DNA of 64,000 nt from Tsuneonella sp. CC-YZS046. GTDB taxonomy: Bacteria > Pseudomonadota > Alphaproteobacteria > Sphingomonadales > Sphingomonadaceae. Numbering within the stretch: position 1 is the first letter of the stretch; every line of letters begins with the position of its first letter. Below, in pieces: positions 1 through 8,377 of this stretch. A program made the translations under genes and the position numbers. The notes under the pieces were generated by a model, which saw only the letters and a program-made list of their open reading frames with translations, searched no databases and had not been told where the DNA came from. The stretch is from the NCBI RefSeq assembly GCF_035581365.1, contig NZ_CP141590.1, positions 2,290,001 through 2,354,000 on the forward strand, written 5' to 3'.

Positions 1-580
1 ACCGCAGGCCGATCTCGCAGCGGTCGCCCCAGCTATGGTCCATGGTGGAAACGCAATCGACCCTGTAGTCCTTGCCCCTGATCCGCAGCGTGCCGGTGAC
101 GTGGCAGGGCATGTCGAAATGATTGCTGTAGGCGGTGCCCAGCCCGGACTGTTCGGCCCGCGCATTGGCATCCTGCTTGGCATGGGGGCTGTGCCGGGGG
201 TCGTTGATGTCGAACGGCTCGGTCAGCCCGCGCACCTCCAGATGCGCCTCGGTATCGTCGAAGCCGACGTAATCCAGCGTATAATTGCGGGGGTCGTGGG
301 CATGGACCTTCATGCCGTTGGGCGTCTCGAAGCGGGAGAGGCGCTCCGGCGCGGGTAGCTGCTGCTGGCTGTCGTAATAGAGCATCTCGCCGCGATTGTC
401 GGACAGGCAGCCGTAGATCGCGACATCGACCAGGCACACCCCCACCGCCTTGCGCGTCACGGTGTAGAACGTCGCCAGAATGCGCTCTTCCGGAATCATC
501 GCGATGAAATAATTGGTTTCCGCGAACTTGTAATCGATCCCCTCGGGAACGTGATATTCGATGTCTTCAAGGCCGATCAT
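1..580 (-). CDS. DUF7064-like protein, 3' end outside the window
   Basis: This is the last gene of a four-gene minus-strand operon. Its ATG overlaps the stop of the preceding gene as ATGA, so translation is probably coupled. About 193 residues are visible before the window edge. The protein has no signal peptide. Near residue 187 it carries a DHSWG motif that is also present in the first gene of the same operon (2308-3255), so the two are probably paralogues of the DUF7064/CrtC-like lipocalin type. I recognise the family only at that level. No catalytic function is shown by the sequence. Their placement on either side of a small-molecule kinase suggests a shared substrate, which is inference. 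Confidence 0.75.
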   Translation of the reverse strand, partial: MIGLEDIEYHVPEGIDYKFAETNYFIAMIPEERILATFYTVTRKAVGVCLVDVAIYGCLSDNRGEMLYYDSQQQLPAPERLSRFETPNGMKVHAHDPRNYTLDYVGFDDTEAHLEVRGLTEPFDINDPRHSPHAKQDANARAEQSGLGTAYSNHFDMPCHVTGTLRIRGKDYRVDCVSTMDHSWGDRCEIGLR

Positions 581-1071
581 GGCTGCTTGTCCTCAAGGAG
601 TTCGGTCAGGTCGGGAATCTGGGAAGGGTCGGGCTCGAAGCCCATGCCGATCGCCCAGGCGCGCATCCGCAGGATCATCGGCCCCTGCGCGGCAAGCACG
701 GCGGCGGCCACCGCCGCCTCGGCCGGGGTGCCGCGCGCCTCGTCGATCGCGGCGCCGATCGCTTCCTTGAGCGCGCGCACCTGCGCCTCGATCCGCTGCG
801 GGCTGGATTCGGGCGAGGCAAGCACCGCTTCGCTATCGGCAATTGTATCGGCATTCGCGCCGATCTGCCGGGCCAATGCAATATTGTCTGCCAGATCGCG
901 GCGCAGATAGGCGTGGAGGTCGGGCAGGCGCTGGCGCACGATGGCCAGCGTCGCCAGCGCGAGGTGCAGTTGCTCCACCGCCATCGCATTGGCGGGGTCC
1001 ACCGCCGGCAGGACATTGTCCGCCAGCGACTTGGCGACGGCGGCAAGCTGGACGTCGATTTCGGGGATCAT
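577..1071 (-). CDS. Small helical protein of unknown function
   Basis: A 164-residue soluble protein with high Ala, Leu and Glu content and long predicted helices. No domain is recognised, and there is no signal peptide or membrane segment. Its start overlaps the stop of the phosphotransferase gene (ATGA at 1068-1071), and its own stop overlaps the start of the next gene (ATGA at 577-580). It is therefore a genuine operon member rather than an accidental frame. Such tight coupling suggests it acts with the kinase and the DUF7064-like proteins, perhaps as an accessory subunit. That role is inference from position alone. Confidence 0.75.
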   Translation of the reverse strand: MIPEIDVQLAAVAKSLADNVLPAVDPANAMAVEQLHLALATLAIVRQRLPDLHAYLRRDLADNIALARQIGANADTIADSEAVLASPESSPQRIEAQVRALKEAIGAAIDEARGTPAEAAVAAAVLAAQGPMILRMRAWAIGMGFEPDPSQIPDLTELLEDKQP

Positions 1072-2306
1072 CGGCCATCTCCCTGCGCGGCCATGGCCTC
1101 GGCCAGCGAATGCCGGAGCTGCGCCATCAGCATCCCGCCGATGCCGTTGAGCCAGGTCAGCACCACATCCTGATGCGACTTGCCGCCCCTGGCCGCGCGA
1201 TAGCCGGTCGCCACGCAGACGATTGCCGCGACCCAGGCATTATAGACCCGGTAATAAAGGATGCGGGACTGGTCGACCGGCAGGCCCGTGGCCTTTTCAT
1301 AGGCGGCGTAGAATTGCTCGATCGGCAGCATCCCGTTGACGAGCAGCGTTTTCCCGTCCTCCGCCGTATGCGCATAGGCCAGCGAGGTCGCCCAGGTCAG
1401 GTCCTGATGCCGGTCCCCGATCACGGTCAGCTCCCAGTCCAGCCAGGCGGTGATGCGGCCATCCGCCTCGTCGATCAGGAAATTGCCGCTGCGGCAATCG
1501 CCATGGATGATCGAGGCATGGTCCAGCATCGGGGCATGGTCTTCCAGCCAGTTGGCGGTGAGCGTGAACAACGGCTCGTCCTCGCCCCGGTCCTCGCTCC
1601 AGATCCGCCGCCACATCGCGACCTGCTTCAGGATGCCTTCATTGGTGCCGGTGCGGGGGATCTCGAAGGAGGGCAGATGCATCGCCGCGATGTCCGCGGT
1701 GTGGAACCGGGCCAGCCCTTCCATGAACTGCCCTGTCACCGCCGGGCGGAGTCGTTCGCCATAATTGATGCCCAGCCCGGTCACTTGCTGCGACGTGTCA
1801 GACGCCGGCTTCGCCACGCCCGGCGCCAGGCCGAACACCAGCGCCGGATAGGGGAAGATTTCCGCGTCCTCGTCCTCCCAGTAGCACTCCGGCACCGGGA
1901 TCAGGCCCGAAAGCGCGCGGATCATCTCGAACTCGCGGCGGCGCGAGCTTTCCACGATGGATTCGGCCGGGCTCATCCGCAGGACAATGGGAGTGACATG
2001 GAGCGGCTCGTCACCTGCCGCCCCATGCCACTCCAGGTCGAAAGCCGCTTGCAGCTTGGAGGAACCGCCGGTCATCCACCGCGCGTTGGCAATGGTGAAG
2101 GGCTGGTCCAGCTCCCGCCGCAGCAGGCTCTCGAGGGATTGCGTCAATTGCGCCAGCGTCACCGGCTGGTGCGGCACCCCGCCCCGCTGGCGCATCTTGC
2201 GGGTCAGCACCCGGTCGATCTCCGCCTCGGTGGGATAGCGCCGGCGCAGATCCTCTATGAAGGCGTCGGACGGCTGCTGGCGCGTATCCTGCGGTGCGGC
2301 GGCCAT
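1068..2306 (-). CDS. Phosphotransferase family protein (APH/ACAD10-like kinase)
   Basis: A 412-residue protein of the aminoglycoside phosphotransferase (APH) fold. The catalytic loop reads IIHGDCRSGNFLID (Brenner-type HGDxxxxN) and is followed by WLDWE, the metal-binding DxE equivalent. Distant relatives phosphorylate hydroxyacyl or small hydroxylated substrates (for example the kinase domain of ACAD10), and true antibiotic kinases are usually shorter. Only one base separates its ATG from the stop of the upstream DUF7064-like gene, and it overlaps the next gene by four bases. The context argues for a catabolic or activation step, not antibiotic resistance. The substrate is unknown. Confidence 0.85.
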   Translation of the reverse strand: MAAAPQDTRQQPSDAFIEDLRRRYPTEAEIDRVLTRKMRQRGGVPHQPVTLAQLTQSLESLLRRELDQPFTIANARWMTGGSSKLQAAFDLEWHGAAGDEPLHVTPIVLRMSPAESIVESSRRREFEMIRALSGLIPVPECYWEDEDAEIFPYPALVFGLAPGVAKPASDTSQQVTGLGINYGERLRPAVTGQFMEGLARFHTADIAAMHLPSFEIPRTGTNEGILKQVAMWRRIWSEDRGEDEPLFTLTANWLEDHAPMLDHASIIHGDCRSGNFLIDEADGRITAWLDWELTVIGDRHQDLTWATSLAYAHTAEDGKTLLVNGMLPIEQFYAAYEKATGLPVDQSRILYYRVYNAWVAAIVCVATGYRAARGGKSHQDVVLTWLNGIGGMLMAQLRHSLAEAMAAQGDGR

Positions 2307-2307
2307 G

Positions 2308-3255
2308 TCAGCGGCGCAGTTCGGGGAATTTCTTCATGTGGTCGAGATAGCGGCTGTCCCAGTAGAACTCGCACCAGCCCACCGCCGGCCTGCCGTCGAT
2401 CACCGTGGTCATCGCGACCTCGTTGAGGATGTTCAGCTCGTCGATCGGATAGACGCGGTGCCCGAAATAGGCGCCCGTCACCTGGGTCGTCCGCCCGGCC
2501 TGATCCTTGATCGAGACTTCGATGGCCTTGTGGATCATGTCCGCGTCCAGCTCGAAATCGATCACGTTCACATCGGTGATCTGGGACATGTGGCCGTCCT
2601 TGAAGACATAGCCCCGGATCAGGTGGCGGCCGAGATATTCCATCTTGAAGAAGTGGACGCTCATGTCCTCGCGCGTGGCGTGGAACCACTTGTAATGGTA
2701 ATTCACCCCCCAGTTGCGGGTGCCCCAGCTGTGGTCGCGCTGACCGATCCCGTCGAAGCGGTATTCCCTGCCGTCGACCTTGATCCAGCCCTTGACCTTG
2801 CCGCCCTGCTCGAAGCGGTTGAGCGCGAAATAGGGCGGGCAGCCATCGGGATGGGAAGCGTAGCTGTAGGCCGGGTGGATGGCGTCGAAAGTGAATTCGG
2901 TGCTGATCCTCTCGCCGGTGAACGACACTTCGGCCCGGCGCAGCGGATCGGGCAGCTTGAGCCGCACCCCGCCCGCGTCCCAATCGACGAAATCGGCGGT
3001 ATCGGGAACGGGAATGTTGCGAAAGCTCTCGAAGATCGAACCGCCTTCCACCGCCGGCCCGAAGGCGCAGACCGTGCCGCCGGCCAGCCCATCCCCCGTC
3101 ACGCGCGGATAGACCCAGAACGCCAGCTGCTCCTCCGGCAACTCGATGCAGAAAACGAGCGATTCGCGGGCCAGCGGCTCATTCGGCAGCGGGTGGCGGC
3201 CGTCGTCGGCGGGATCGAGCGGGGCGCAATCGCTGGTGACTTTCTCGAGCAGCAT
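2308..3255 (-). CDS. DUF7064-like protein, first gene of the operon
   Basis: A 315-residue protein. The start at 3255 (MLLEKV) is chosen because GGAGGA sits nine bases upstream; an in-frame ATG further upstream lacks such a site. A DHSWG motif near residue 194, followed by a Trp/Tyr-rich stretch, resembles the DUF7064/CrtC-like two-lipocalin proteins. The partial protein at the window edge shares this motif. It leads the operon DUF7064, APH kinase, small protein, DUF7064. A 24-bp palindrome lies about 80 bp upstream. The family is found in steroid and terpenoid degraders, but no activity can be assigned here. Confidence 0.78.
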   Translation of the reverse strand: MLLEKVTSDCAPLDPADDGRHPLPNEPLARESLVFCIELPEEQLAFWVYPRVTGDGLAGGTVCAFGPAVEGGSIFESFRNIPVPDTADFVDWDAGGVRLKLPDPLRRAEVSFTGERISTEFTFDAIHPAYSYASHPDGCPPYFALNRFEQGGKVKGWIKVDGREYRFDGIGQRDHSWGTRNWGVNYHYKWFHATREDMSVHFFKMEYLGRHLIRGYVFKDGHMSQITDVNVIDFELDADMIHKAIEVSIKDQAGRTTQVTGAYFGHRVYPIDELNILNEVAMTTVIDGRPAVGWCEFYWDSRYLDHMKKFPELRR

Positions 3256-3335
3256 GGCTGGGCATCCTCCGTCAGTGGCGGGCCATTGCACGGCCCTGCT
3301 TCGCTGGCTGCTTTCTAACCCAGGAGTCGGCGCAA

Positions 3336-3359
3336 AAATTGTCGCATGGGCGACAATTT
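3336..3359. promoter_or_regulatory. 24-bp perfect palindrome: operator or terminator hairpin
   Basis: Ten-base arms AAATTGTCGC and GCGACAATTT flank a four-base spacer. The site lies between the Crp/Fnr gene and the DUF7064/kinase operon, both on the minus strand. Its inner part, TGTCG-N6-CGACA, has the spacing of a CRP-type operator. Read on the minus strand it also forms a hairpin followed by TTTTT, so it could terminate the Crp/Fnr transcript. Both uses are inferences. Confidence 0.6.
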
Positions 3360-3372
3360 GCCTGTCGCCCCT

Positions 3373-4080
3373 TCAAAAGCCCGGCGCATCACCCGTTCCG
3401 AACAGATCGGCGTAATCCTGCTCCAGCCGTTCCGGCCGGGGCAGGCGGATGCTGCGATAGCCCAACTCCACCAGCCCTTCCCGCTCGAACTGGCGCAGCA
3501 GCCGGTTGAGCGTCTGACGGGAAGCGGCGAGCATCTTGGCCAGATCTTCCTGGGACGCCCGGATCATTATCGCATCGCCGGGCGCCCTGCCCCGATCCTC
3601 CTCGAACGACAGGAGATGAAGCAGCTTGAGCAGCCGCTCCCGCAGCGTCAACTGGTGCCGGTCCTGGGCGGTGCGATACATGATGCTGAAGCGCAGGCTG
3701 AAAAGGCGCAGCAGCTTGCGCGCGATGATCGGATGGCGATCCAGCAGGGATTCGAAATCCTGCCGGGCGATCGTCCTGAGCCGTGCGGGGGTAACGGCCA
3801 CCGCATCGACCAGCGCGGGAATACCCGCGAAGACCTCGGACAAGCCGATCCAGTCGCCCGGCTTCATCGTGGCCGACACCGTTTCGCGCCCCGCCCGGTC
3901 GAAGGAGCAATATTTTATCTGGCCTTCGACCAGCTGATGCAGGCTTTCCCTGCGGTCCCCCGTGCGGACCACCACCGCGCCCGCTTCGAGATTGCGATAG
4001 CGGCTGAAGCGATCGAATTCCTCGCGCACCGCCAGGGGAAGCCCGTCATAGAAATTGTGCAGGTTGAATACCGGCTGCAT
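3373..4080 (-). CDS. Crp/Fnr family transcriptional regulator
   Basis: A 235-residue protein with an N-terminal cyclic-nucleotide-binding-like beta-roll (about residues 15-130), a dimer helix, and a C-terminal winged helix whose recognition segment reads SRQTLNRLLRQF. This aligns with SRETVGRIL of CRP, with Gln replacing the DNA-contacting Glu. No N-terminal cysteine cluster is present, so it is not an Fnr-type oxygen sensor. It lies between the kinase operon and the exopolysaccharide locus, divergent from manA, so it could control either side. The nearby 24-bp palindrome has CRP spacing and is a candidate target. The ligand is unknown. Confidence 0.9.
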   Translation of the reverse strand: MQPVFNLHNFYDGLPLAVREEFDRFSRYRNLEAGAVVVRTGDRRESLHQLVEGQIKYCSFDRAGRETVSATMKPGDWIGLSEVFAGIPALVDAVAVTPARLRTIARQDFESLLDRHPIIARKLLRLFSLRFSIMYRTAQDRHQLTLRERLLKLLHLLSFEEDRGRAPGDAIMIRASQEDLAKMLAASRQTLNRLLRQFEREGLVELGYRSIRLPRPERLEQDYADLFGTGDAPGF

Positions 4081-4201
4081 GGCCTTCGCGCGGCGCCCTT
4101 CTGGTCCGGGGAATGCTTCGTTCTAGCACGGCATGCCCGCTGGACAATGGCAGTCCCGCAGACAGCCGAGCCACGACGAATGGTGCTCCACGGCGGATAA
4201 A

Positions 4202-4234
4202 TTGTGCGGTGCAAAATATTATTGCGGCGCACAA
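4202..4234. promoter_or_regulatory. Paired TTGyGNNGCAMAA palindromic boxes before manA
   Basis: TTGTGCGGTGCAA (4202-4214) and TTGCGGCGCACAA (4222-4234) form an imperfect inverted pair in the divergent region between the Crp/Fnr gene and manA. Both belong to a box family that recurs before other exopolysaccharide genes and before the lasso operon. I infer a shared operator. Confidence 0.55.
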
Positions 4235-4361
4235 TCACTATGCTACCTTCCTCATCAGGATTCATCGAGGGCCAAGGTCACCCCGTGGTAGTATCGAACA
4301 GGTCCGTGCCTGTAGGAATGCAGATGTCCCTTCCGCGAGCGGCAGCGCGAAAGGGGCGTTC

Positions 4362-5168
4362 ATGAAGCTCGAAACCGTTTTCGTCGAGAAACCCTGGGGG
4401 CGGACGGACCTGCCCGGTCATTTTTCGACCGGCGGGCGCAAGATCGGCGAGGTCTGGTTTCCCCCGCCCCCCGATGGCGAGGATCTGCTGGTCAAGCATA
4501 TCTTCACCAGCGAGAAGCTGTCGGTCCAGGTTCACCCGAACGACGCTCAGGCAAACGAGCGGGGCCTGCCGCGCGGCAAGGAGGAATGCTGGTTCGTGAC
4601 CGGAGCGGAACCGGGCGCCTGCCTGGGCATCGGCCTGAAGCAAAGCCTGACAGCCCGGGAAGTGCGGCAGGCCGCATCCAGTGGCGAAATCGAGCAACTG
4701 ATGGACTGGAAGCCGGTGCAGGCAGGGGATTTCTTCTATATTCCGGCGGGCACGATCCATGCGATCGGCGCGGGAATCACCCTGGTCGAAGTCCAGCAGA
4801 ACAGCGATGTCACCTATCGCCTCTACGATTACGGGCGCCCGCGCGAGCTGCATCTCGACGATGCCGTAGCGGTCGCCCGGGCGGCGCCCTATCCGCCTTC
4901 CCTGCATCGGCACGTCACGGGAAGGCAGACCGAACAGCTGGTCGACAGCCGGTATTTCCGGCTCGCTTTCTGCCATGGGGAAATCCCGGCGCTCGAAGGT
5001 TTCGGCCCCACCTTCCTGATCCCGATCGGCGGCGCCCTGCATCTGGGCGACATGACGGCCGCCTCGGGAGAGTGCGTCGCCACCGACGATCCGCTATGCT
5101 GGCAGGCCGAACCCGGCGCATCCTTGCTGGTGGCCCGTTCCGCCCAGCCCATCGGCATGCCTCACTGA
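4362..5168 (+). CDS. manA: Class I mannose-6-phosphate isomerase
   Basis: A 268-residue cupin enzyme converting fructose-6-phosphate and mannose-6-phosphate, the entry to GDP-mannose. Visible signatures are VQVHPNDAQA (zinc-binding), GKEECWFV, and IPAGTIHAIG. It is close to the short bacterial ManA length rather than the 390-residue E. coli form. The ATG at 4362 follows AAGGGGCG; upstream in-frame codons lie in the promoter region. It opens the exopolysaccharide locus, 14 bases before the export lipoprotein gene. With the phosphomannomutase (6973) and manC (33554) it completes the GDP-mannose pathway within this window. Confidence 0.92.
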   Translation: MKLETVFVEKPWGRTDLPGHFSTGGRKIGEVWFPPPPDGEDLLVKHIFTSEKLSVQVHPNDAQANERGLPRGKEECWFVTGAEPGACLGIGLKQSLTAREVRQAASSGEIEQLMDWKPVQAGDFFYIPAGTIHAIGAGITLVEVQQNSDVTYRLYDYGRPRELHLDDAVAVARAAPYPPSLHRHVTGRQTEQLVDSRYFRLAFCHGEIPALEGFGPTFLIPIGGALHLGDMTAASGECVATDDPLCWQAEPGASLLVARSAQPIGMPH

Positions 5169-5182
5169 GCAGGAGCTTCATA

Positions 5183-5737
5183 ATGAAAAAGACATTCGTA
5201 GCTGCCGCTTTTGCCATCCTTCTCGCGGGTTGCGCTTCCAGCGCCAATCTGCCCACCCTGAGCCTTGCGCCGGAACAGGCGGTCTATCGCCTGGGGATCG
5301 GCGATCAGCTGAAGGTAACGGTTTACGGGGAGGAACGGCTTACCGGGGAGTTTCCGGTGAACGGCCAGGGCAACGTCGCTTTCCCGTTGCTCGGAGAAGT
5401 TTCCGCCGCCGGAAGGACGCTGCAGGAATTCGAGAAGGAAATCAGCGCGGGGCTGGCCGACGGTTTCGTCAACAATCCCAGTGTAACCGTCGAAGTGGCC
5501 AATTACCGGCCCTATTACATTCTCGGCGAGATCACCAAACCGGGCGAATATCAGTTTGCCGACGGTCTTACAGTGTTCAGCGCAGTCGCGAGGGCCGGGG
5601 GCTTTACCTATCGCGCGGATAAGAAGAGGATATACATCCGCCACAAGTCGGGCGGAGACGAAGTGGCCTACCGCCTGGAGGGAAGCACGCCCGTGCAGCC
5701 GGGCGATACCATTCGTGTGTCCGAACGGCTTTTCTAG
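5183..5737 (+). CDS. Short OPX-type polysaccharide export lipoprotein
   Basis: A 184-residue outer-membrane polysaccharide export (OPX) protein with an N-terminal signal and lipobox LLAGC (Cys 17). It has one poly-export domain (about 36-115) and one SLBB-like region containing the motif YYILGEITKPGEY. It is much shorter than Wza (about 380 residues) and lacks the C-terminal helix that crosses the outer membrane, so it resembles GumB-type OPX proteins. Passage through the outer membrane may then need a partner barrel, and the beta-barrel protein at 16754 is the obvious candidate. It sits 14 bases after manA, probably in the same transcript. Confidence 0.9.
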   Translation: MKKTFVAAAFAILLAGCASSANLPTLSLAPEQAVYRLGIGDQLKVTVYGEERLTGEFPVNGQGNVAFPLLGEVSAAGRTLQEFEKEISAGLADGFVNNPSVTVEVANYRPYYILGEITKPGEYQFADGLTVFSAVARAGGFTYRADKKRIYIRHKSGGDEVAYRLEGSTPVQPGDTIRVSERLF

Positions 5738-5822
5738 ATAACCATATAGGCTGCACTCCCGGGTCTGCTCTCAATCGCCTTCTCTCTCATGATGCATTGC
5801 CTTGCTGCGCAACGCGGCAATG

Positions 5823-5839
5823 CTGCACTGCGTTATAAA
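5823..5839 (+). promoter_or_regulatory. TGC palindrome box abutting a TATAAA element
   Basis: CTGCACTGCGT is followed directly by TATAAA. The same layout, a box ending where a TATA element begins, appears at 29378-29394 and 32087-32103. It is a probable promoter with an operator overlapping the spacer. No clear -35 was found. Confidence 0.4.
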
Positions 5840-5884
5840 TATTGGGCGACTGCCCCTGCGACTGCCTTCGGAATGTCTTATTTT

Positions 5885-5950
5885 TTGCACATGCGAAGGA
5901 TAATAGGGCTGCAATACTGTCCCTTTTTGCACCAATGATGCGACGCACAA
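5885..5950 (+). promoter_or_regulatory. Two further TGC boxes before the priming transferase
   Basis: TTGCACATGCGAA (5885-5897) is followed by GGATAA, and ATGCGACGCACAA (5938-5950) is nearly identical to the box at 14308-14320 before the lasso operon. They lie 137-202 bp upstream of the start codon at 6087. The repeated GGATAA after such boxes here, near 16679 and near 24111 suggests a common promoter form. Confidence 0.45.
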
Positions 5951-6086
5951 TTTTTTGATTGACCTGAGTTGGAGGTAGGATAATCTTCACCATGTAAGGA
6001 TTCGAAGGGGGTAGTCGAGTGGTGCCCGGGGGCAGCGCCGTTAATTTTGACGGCAGTGGCATTTTTATCCGGTTTGGAGAATTTTT

Positions 6087-6899
6087 ATGCCAGTTCTCGA
6101 ATCGTATTCCAGCGGCAGCCGGGAGCCGCTCAAGGCTATTCTAGCCCAGCAGGACAGCTGGTCCGAACCAGTCTCTCCCAGGATTTCAATGCAGCCTCAC
6201 ACCATGGCCGCGAAGATCGCGCCGGAAGTCCTCATCGCCACGCCCAGGAAGTTGCCCAGCCAGATGGCGGCGCAGGAAGCCAGTATCTCGTCCGCATGGG
6301 CCGTGCGAGGCTTCGACATCCTGGTTTCCCTGGTCGCGATCATTCTTTTCCTTCCCTTGATGATGACCGTCTTCCTGCTGGTCAAGGCGACCAGCTCCGG
6401 GCCGGGGCTGTTCTGCCAGCAGCGCGTCGGGCGCGATGGCCAGTTGTTCCCCTGCCTCAAGTTCCGCACCATGGTGCCGGACGCGCAGCAGCAGCTCGAA
6501 CGGCTGCTGGCGGAATCGGAAGAAGCCCGGCTCGAATGGGAAAGGGACCAGAAGCTCAGATACGATCCCCGGATAACGGCGATCGGCGGCTTCCTTCGCA
6601 GGACGAGCCTGGATGAGCTGCCCCAGCTGTTCAACGTGCTGATCGGCCATATGAGCATCGTCGGGCCACGCCCGATCGTCCAGGGCGAAATCGTTCGCTA
6701 CGGCCCGCGCTTTGCAGCCTATTGCACCGTGCGCCCGGGGCTTACCGGCCTGTGGCAGGTGAGCGGGCGGAACGACGTGTCCTATGCCCGGCGGGTCAGG
6801 CTGGATTCCTTCTATGCCCGGCGGCAATCGCTCGCATTGAACGTATCCATCTGTTTCCAGACGGTTCCGGCCATTCTCAGTTCGCGCGGCTGCTACTGA
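6087..6899 (+). CDS. ExoY-like undecaprenyl-phosphate sugar phosphotransferase
   Basis: A 270-residue priming transferase (bacterial sugar transferase family) that loads the first sugar-1-phosphate onto undecaprenyl phosphate at the inner membrane. It has a single hydrophobic segment around residues 72-98, then the motifs QQRVGRDG, KFRTM, RRTSLDELPQLFNVL and MSIVGPRP, and ends with the conserved RPGLTGLWQVSGR region. The short, one-helix form matches ExoY rather than the five-helix WbaP type. GGAGA lies seven bases before the ATG. It starts the glycan assembled by the downstream glycosyltransferases; whether the sugar is glucose or galactose cannot be read from the sequence. Confidence 0.9.
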   Translation: MPVLESYSSGSREPLKAILAQQDSWSEPVSPRISMQPHTMAAKIAPEVLIATPRKLPSQMAAQEASISSAWAVRGFDILVSLVAIILFLPLMMTVFLLVKATSSGPGLFCQQRVGRDGQLFPCLKFRTMVPDAQQQLERLLAESEEARLEWERDQKLRYDPRITAIGGFLRRTSLDELPQLFNVLIGHMSIVGPRPIVQGEIVRYGPRFAAYCTVRPGLTGLWQVSGRNDVSYARRVRLDSFYARRQSLALNVSICFQTVPAILSSRGCY

Positions 6900-6972
6900 A
6901 CGTAGCACTCCGCGCCGGGCGAAGGTCACTTCCCCCCAGCCTTCGCCCGTCGCGCTTTTGCAGAGGAATCCC

Positions 6973-8352
6973 TTGACCCACAATTTCAATCTTTCCGCCC
7001 TCCGCGAATACGACATCCGCGGCATTGTGGGTCAGACCATCGACGAAACCGATGCCTGGGCGATCGGCCGGTCGTTCGGATCGATCCTGCGCAGGCGCGG
7101 CGGCACCCGGGTAGCGCTGGGCTACGATGGCAGGCTGACTTCGCCGCTGCTGGCGGCCGCCCTTACCAGGGGCCTGACGCAAACCGGCTGCAGCGTCATC
7201 GAAGTAGGGCTGGGGCCGACGCCGATGCTGTATTACGCCGAAGCCGAACTGCCGGTGGATGCCGGCATCCAGGTGACCGGCAGCCATAACCCGGCCGAAT
7301 ACAACGGTTTCAAGATGGTCATGAACCATGCCAGCTTCTTCGGCGAGGACATCCAGCTGCTGGGCCGCGTGGCCGCCGCCGGAGACTGGGAGAGCGGGGA
7401 AGGCGAAATCATCTCCCACGACATCGAGGACGCCTATCTCGACCGTCTCCTGCAGGGGCTTTCCTTCAAGCCGCACCGCATGGCCTGGGATGCCGGCAAT
7501 GGCGCGGCCGGCCGCATCATCGAACGGCTGGCCGAAGTGCTGCCCGGCGAGCATCACCTGCTCTACACGGAAATAGACGGCCGTTTCCCCAATCATCATC
7601 CAGACCCCACCGAAGAGCACAACCTTGCCGACCTCCAGAAGCTGGTCGCGGGCAAGGAGCTGGAATTCGGCTTCGCGTTCGATGGCGACGGGGACCGCAT
7701 CGGCGCGGTGGATTCGCTGGGCCGGGTCGTGTGGGGCGATCAGCTGCTGTCCATCCTGGCCGAGCCCGTACTGCAACGCCACCCCGGCGCCACCATCATC
7801 GGCGACGTCAAGGCCAGCCAGGCGCTATACGATCGGCTGGCCGAACTGGGCGCGCAACCGCTGATGTGGAAGACCGGACACAGCCTTATCAAGACCAAGA
7901 TGAAGGAAACCGGCAGTCCGCTGGCCGGGGAAATGAGCGGCCATATCTTCTTCGGCGACCGCTGGTACGGCTTTGATGACGCGATCTACGCAGCCTTGCG
8001 CTCGATCGAAGCGATCGACATGCTGGGCGGCTCGCTCACCGCCCTGAAATCGGCCATGCCGTCGATGGTCAACACCCCAGAAATGCGGTTCGACGTGGAT
8101 GCGGATCGCAAGTTCGCGGTGATCGACGAAGTTCTGCAACGCCTCGAAGAGAGCGGAGCCGATGTGGACCGTACTGACGGCGCGCGGGTCAGCACCCGGA
8201 ACGGATGGTGGCTGCTGCGCGCTTCCAACACCCAGGAAGTGCTGGTGGCCCGCGCCGAAGCGCCGGATCAGGAAACGCTCAAGCTCCTGCTGAAGGATAT
8301 AGATGAACAACTCGAAGCATCCGGCGTGAAACGCGCCGAAGCGGTTCATTGA
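6973..8352 (+). CDS. manB: Phosphomannomutase/phosphoglucomutase
   Basis: A 459-residue alpha-D-phosphohexomutase interconverting the 6- and 1-phosphates of mannose (and probably glucose). It shows the phosphoserine loop VTGSHNPAEYNG, the metal loop FDGDGDRIG, and the sugar-binding GEMSGH segment, all in the usual order. I place the start at TTG 6973 because AGAGGA lies five bases upstream. A second in-frame TTG at 6958 has no such site. It links ManA to ManC in GDP-mannose synthesis. Its 3' end faces a small minus-strand gene with a short gap. Confidence 0.92.
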   Translation: MTHNFNLSALREYDIRGIVGQTIDETDAWAIGRSFGSILRRRGGTRVALGYDGRLTSPLLAAALTRGLTQTGCSVIEVGLGPTPMLYYAEAELPVDAGIQVTGSHNPAEYNGFKMVMNHASFFGEDIQLLGRVAAAGDWESGEGEIISHDIEDAYLDRLLQGLSFKPHRMAWDAGNGAAGRIIERLAEVLPGEHHLLYTEIDGRFPNHHPDPTEEHNLADLQKLVAGKELEFGFAFDGDGDRIGAVDSLGRVVWGDQLLSILAEPVLQRHPGATIIGDVKASQALYDRLAELGAQPLMWKTGHSLIKTKMKETGSPLAGEMSGHIFFGDRWYGFDDAIYAALRSIEAIDMLGGSLTALKSAMPSMVNTPEMRFDVDADRKFAVIDEVLQRLEESGADVDRTDGARVSTRNGWWLLRASNTQEVLVARAEAPDQETLKLLLKDIDEQLEASGVKRAEAVH

Positions 8353-8377
8353 GGCGAGGCGCAAACCCAACCGGACG

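Larger units (their letters stand above)
5738..6086. other. Intergenic control region before the priming transferase
   Basis: A 349-base, AT-richer gap with no convincing gene. It holds several boxes of the recurring TGC palindrome family (5823-5833, 5885-5897, 5938-5950) and TATA-like elements. I read it as promoter and operator DNA for the ExoY-like gene, possibly with a long leader. Confidence 0.6.

Noticed and set aside
1068-2306. Antibiotic resistance by an aminoglycoside phosphotransferase
   Set aside because: Only the fold is shared. The length, the operon and the lack of close motif identity point to another small-molecule substrate.
843-2426. A 527-codon open frame on the plus strand
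   Set aside because: It runs antisense to the APH kinase gene, whose motifs are intact. The protein is rich in Arg, His and Gln with no domain, as expected of a shadow frame in GC-rich DNA.
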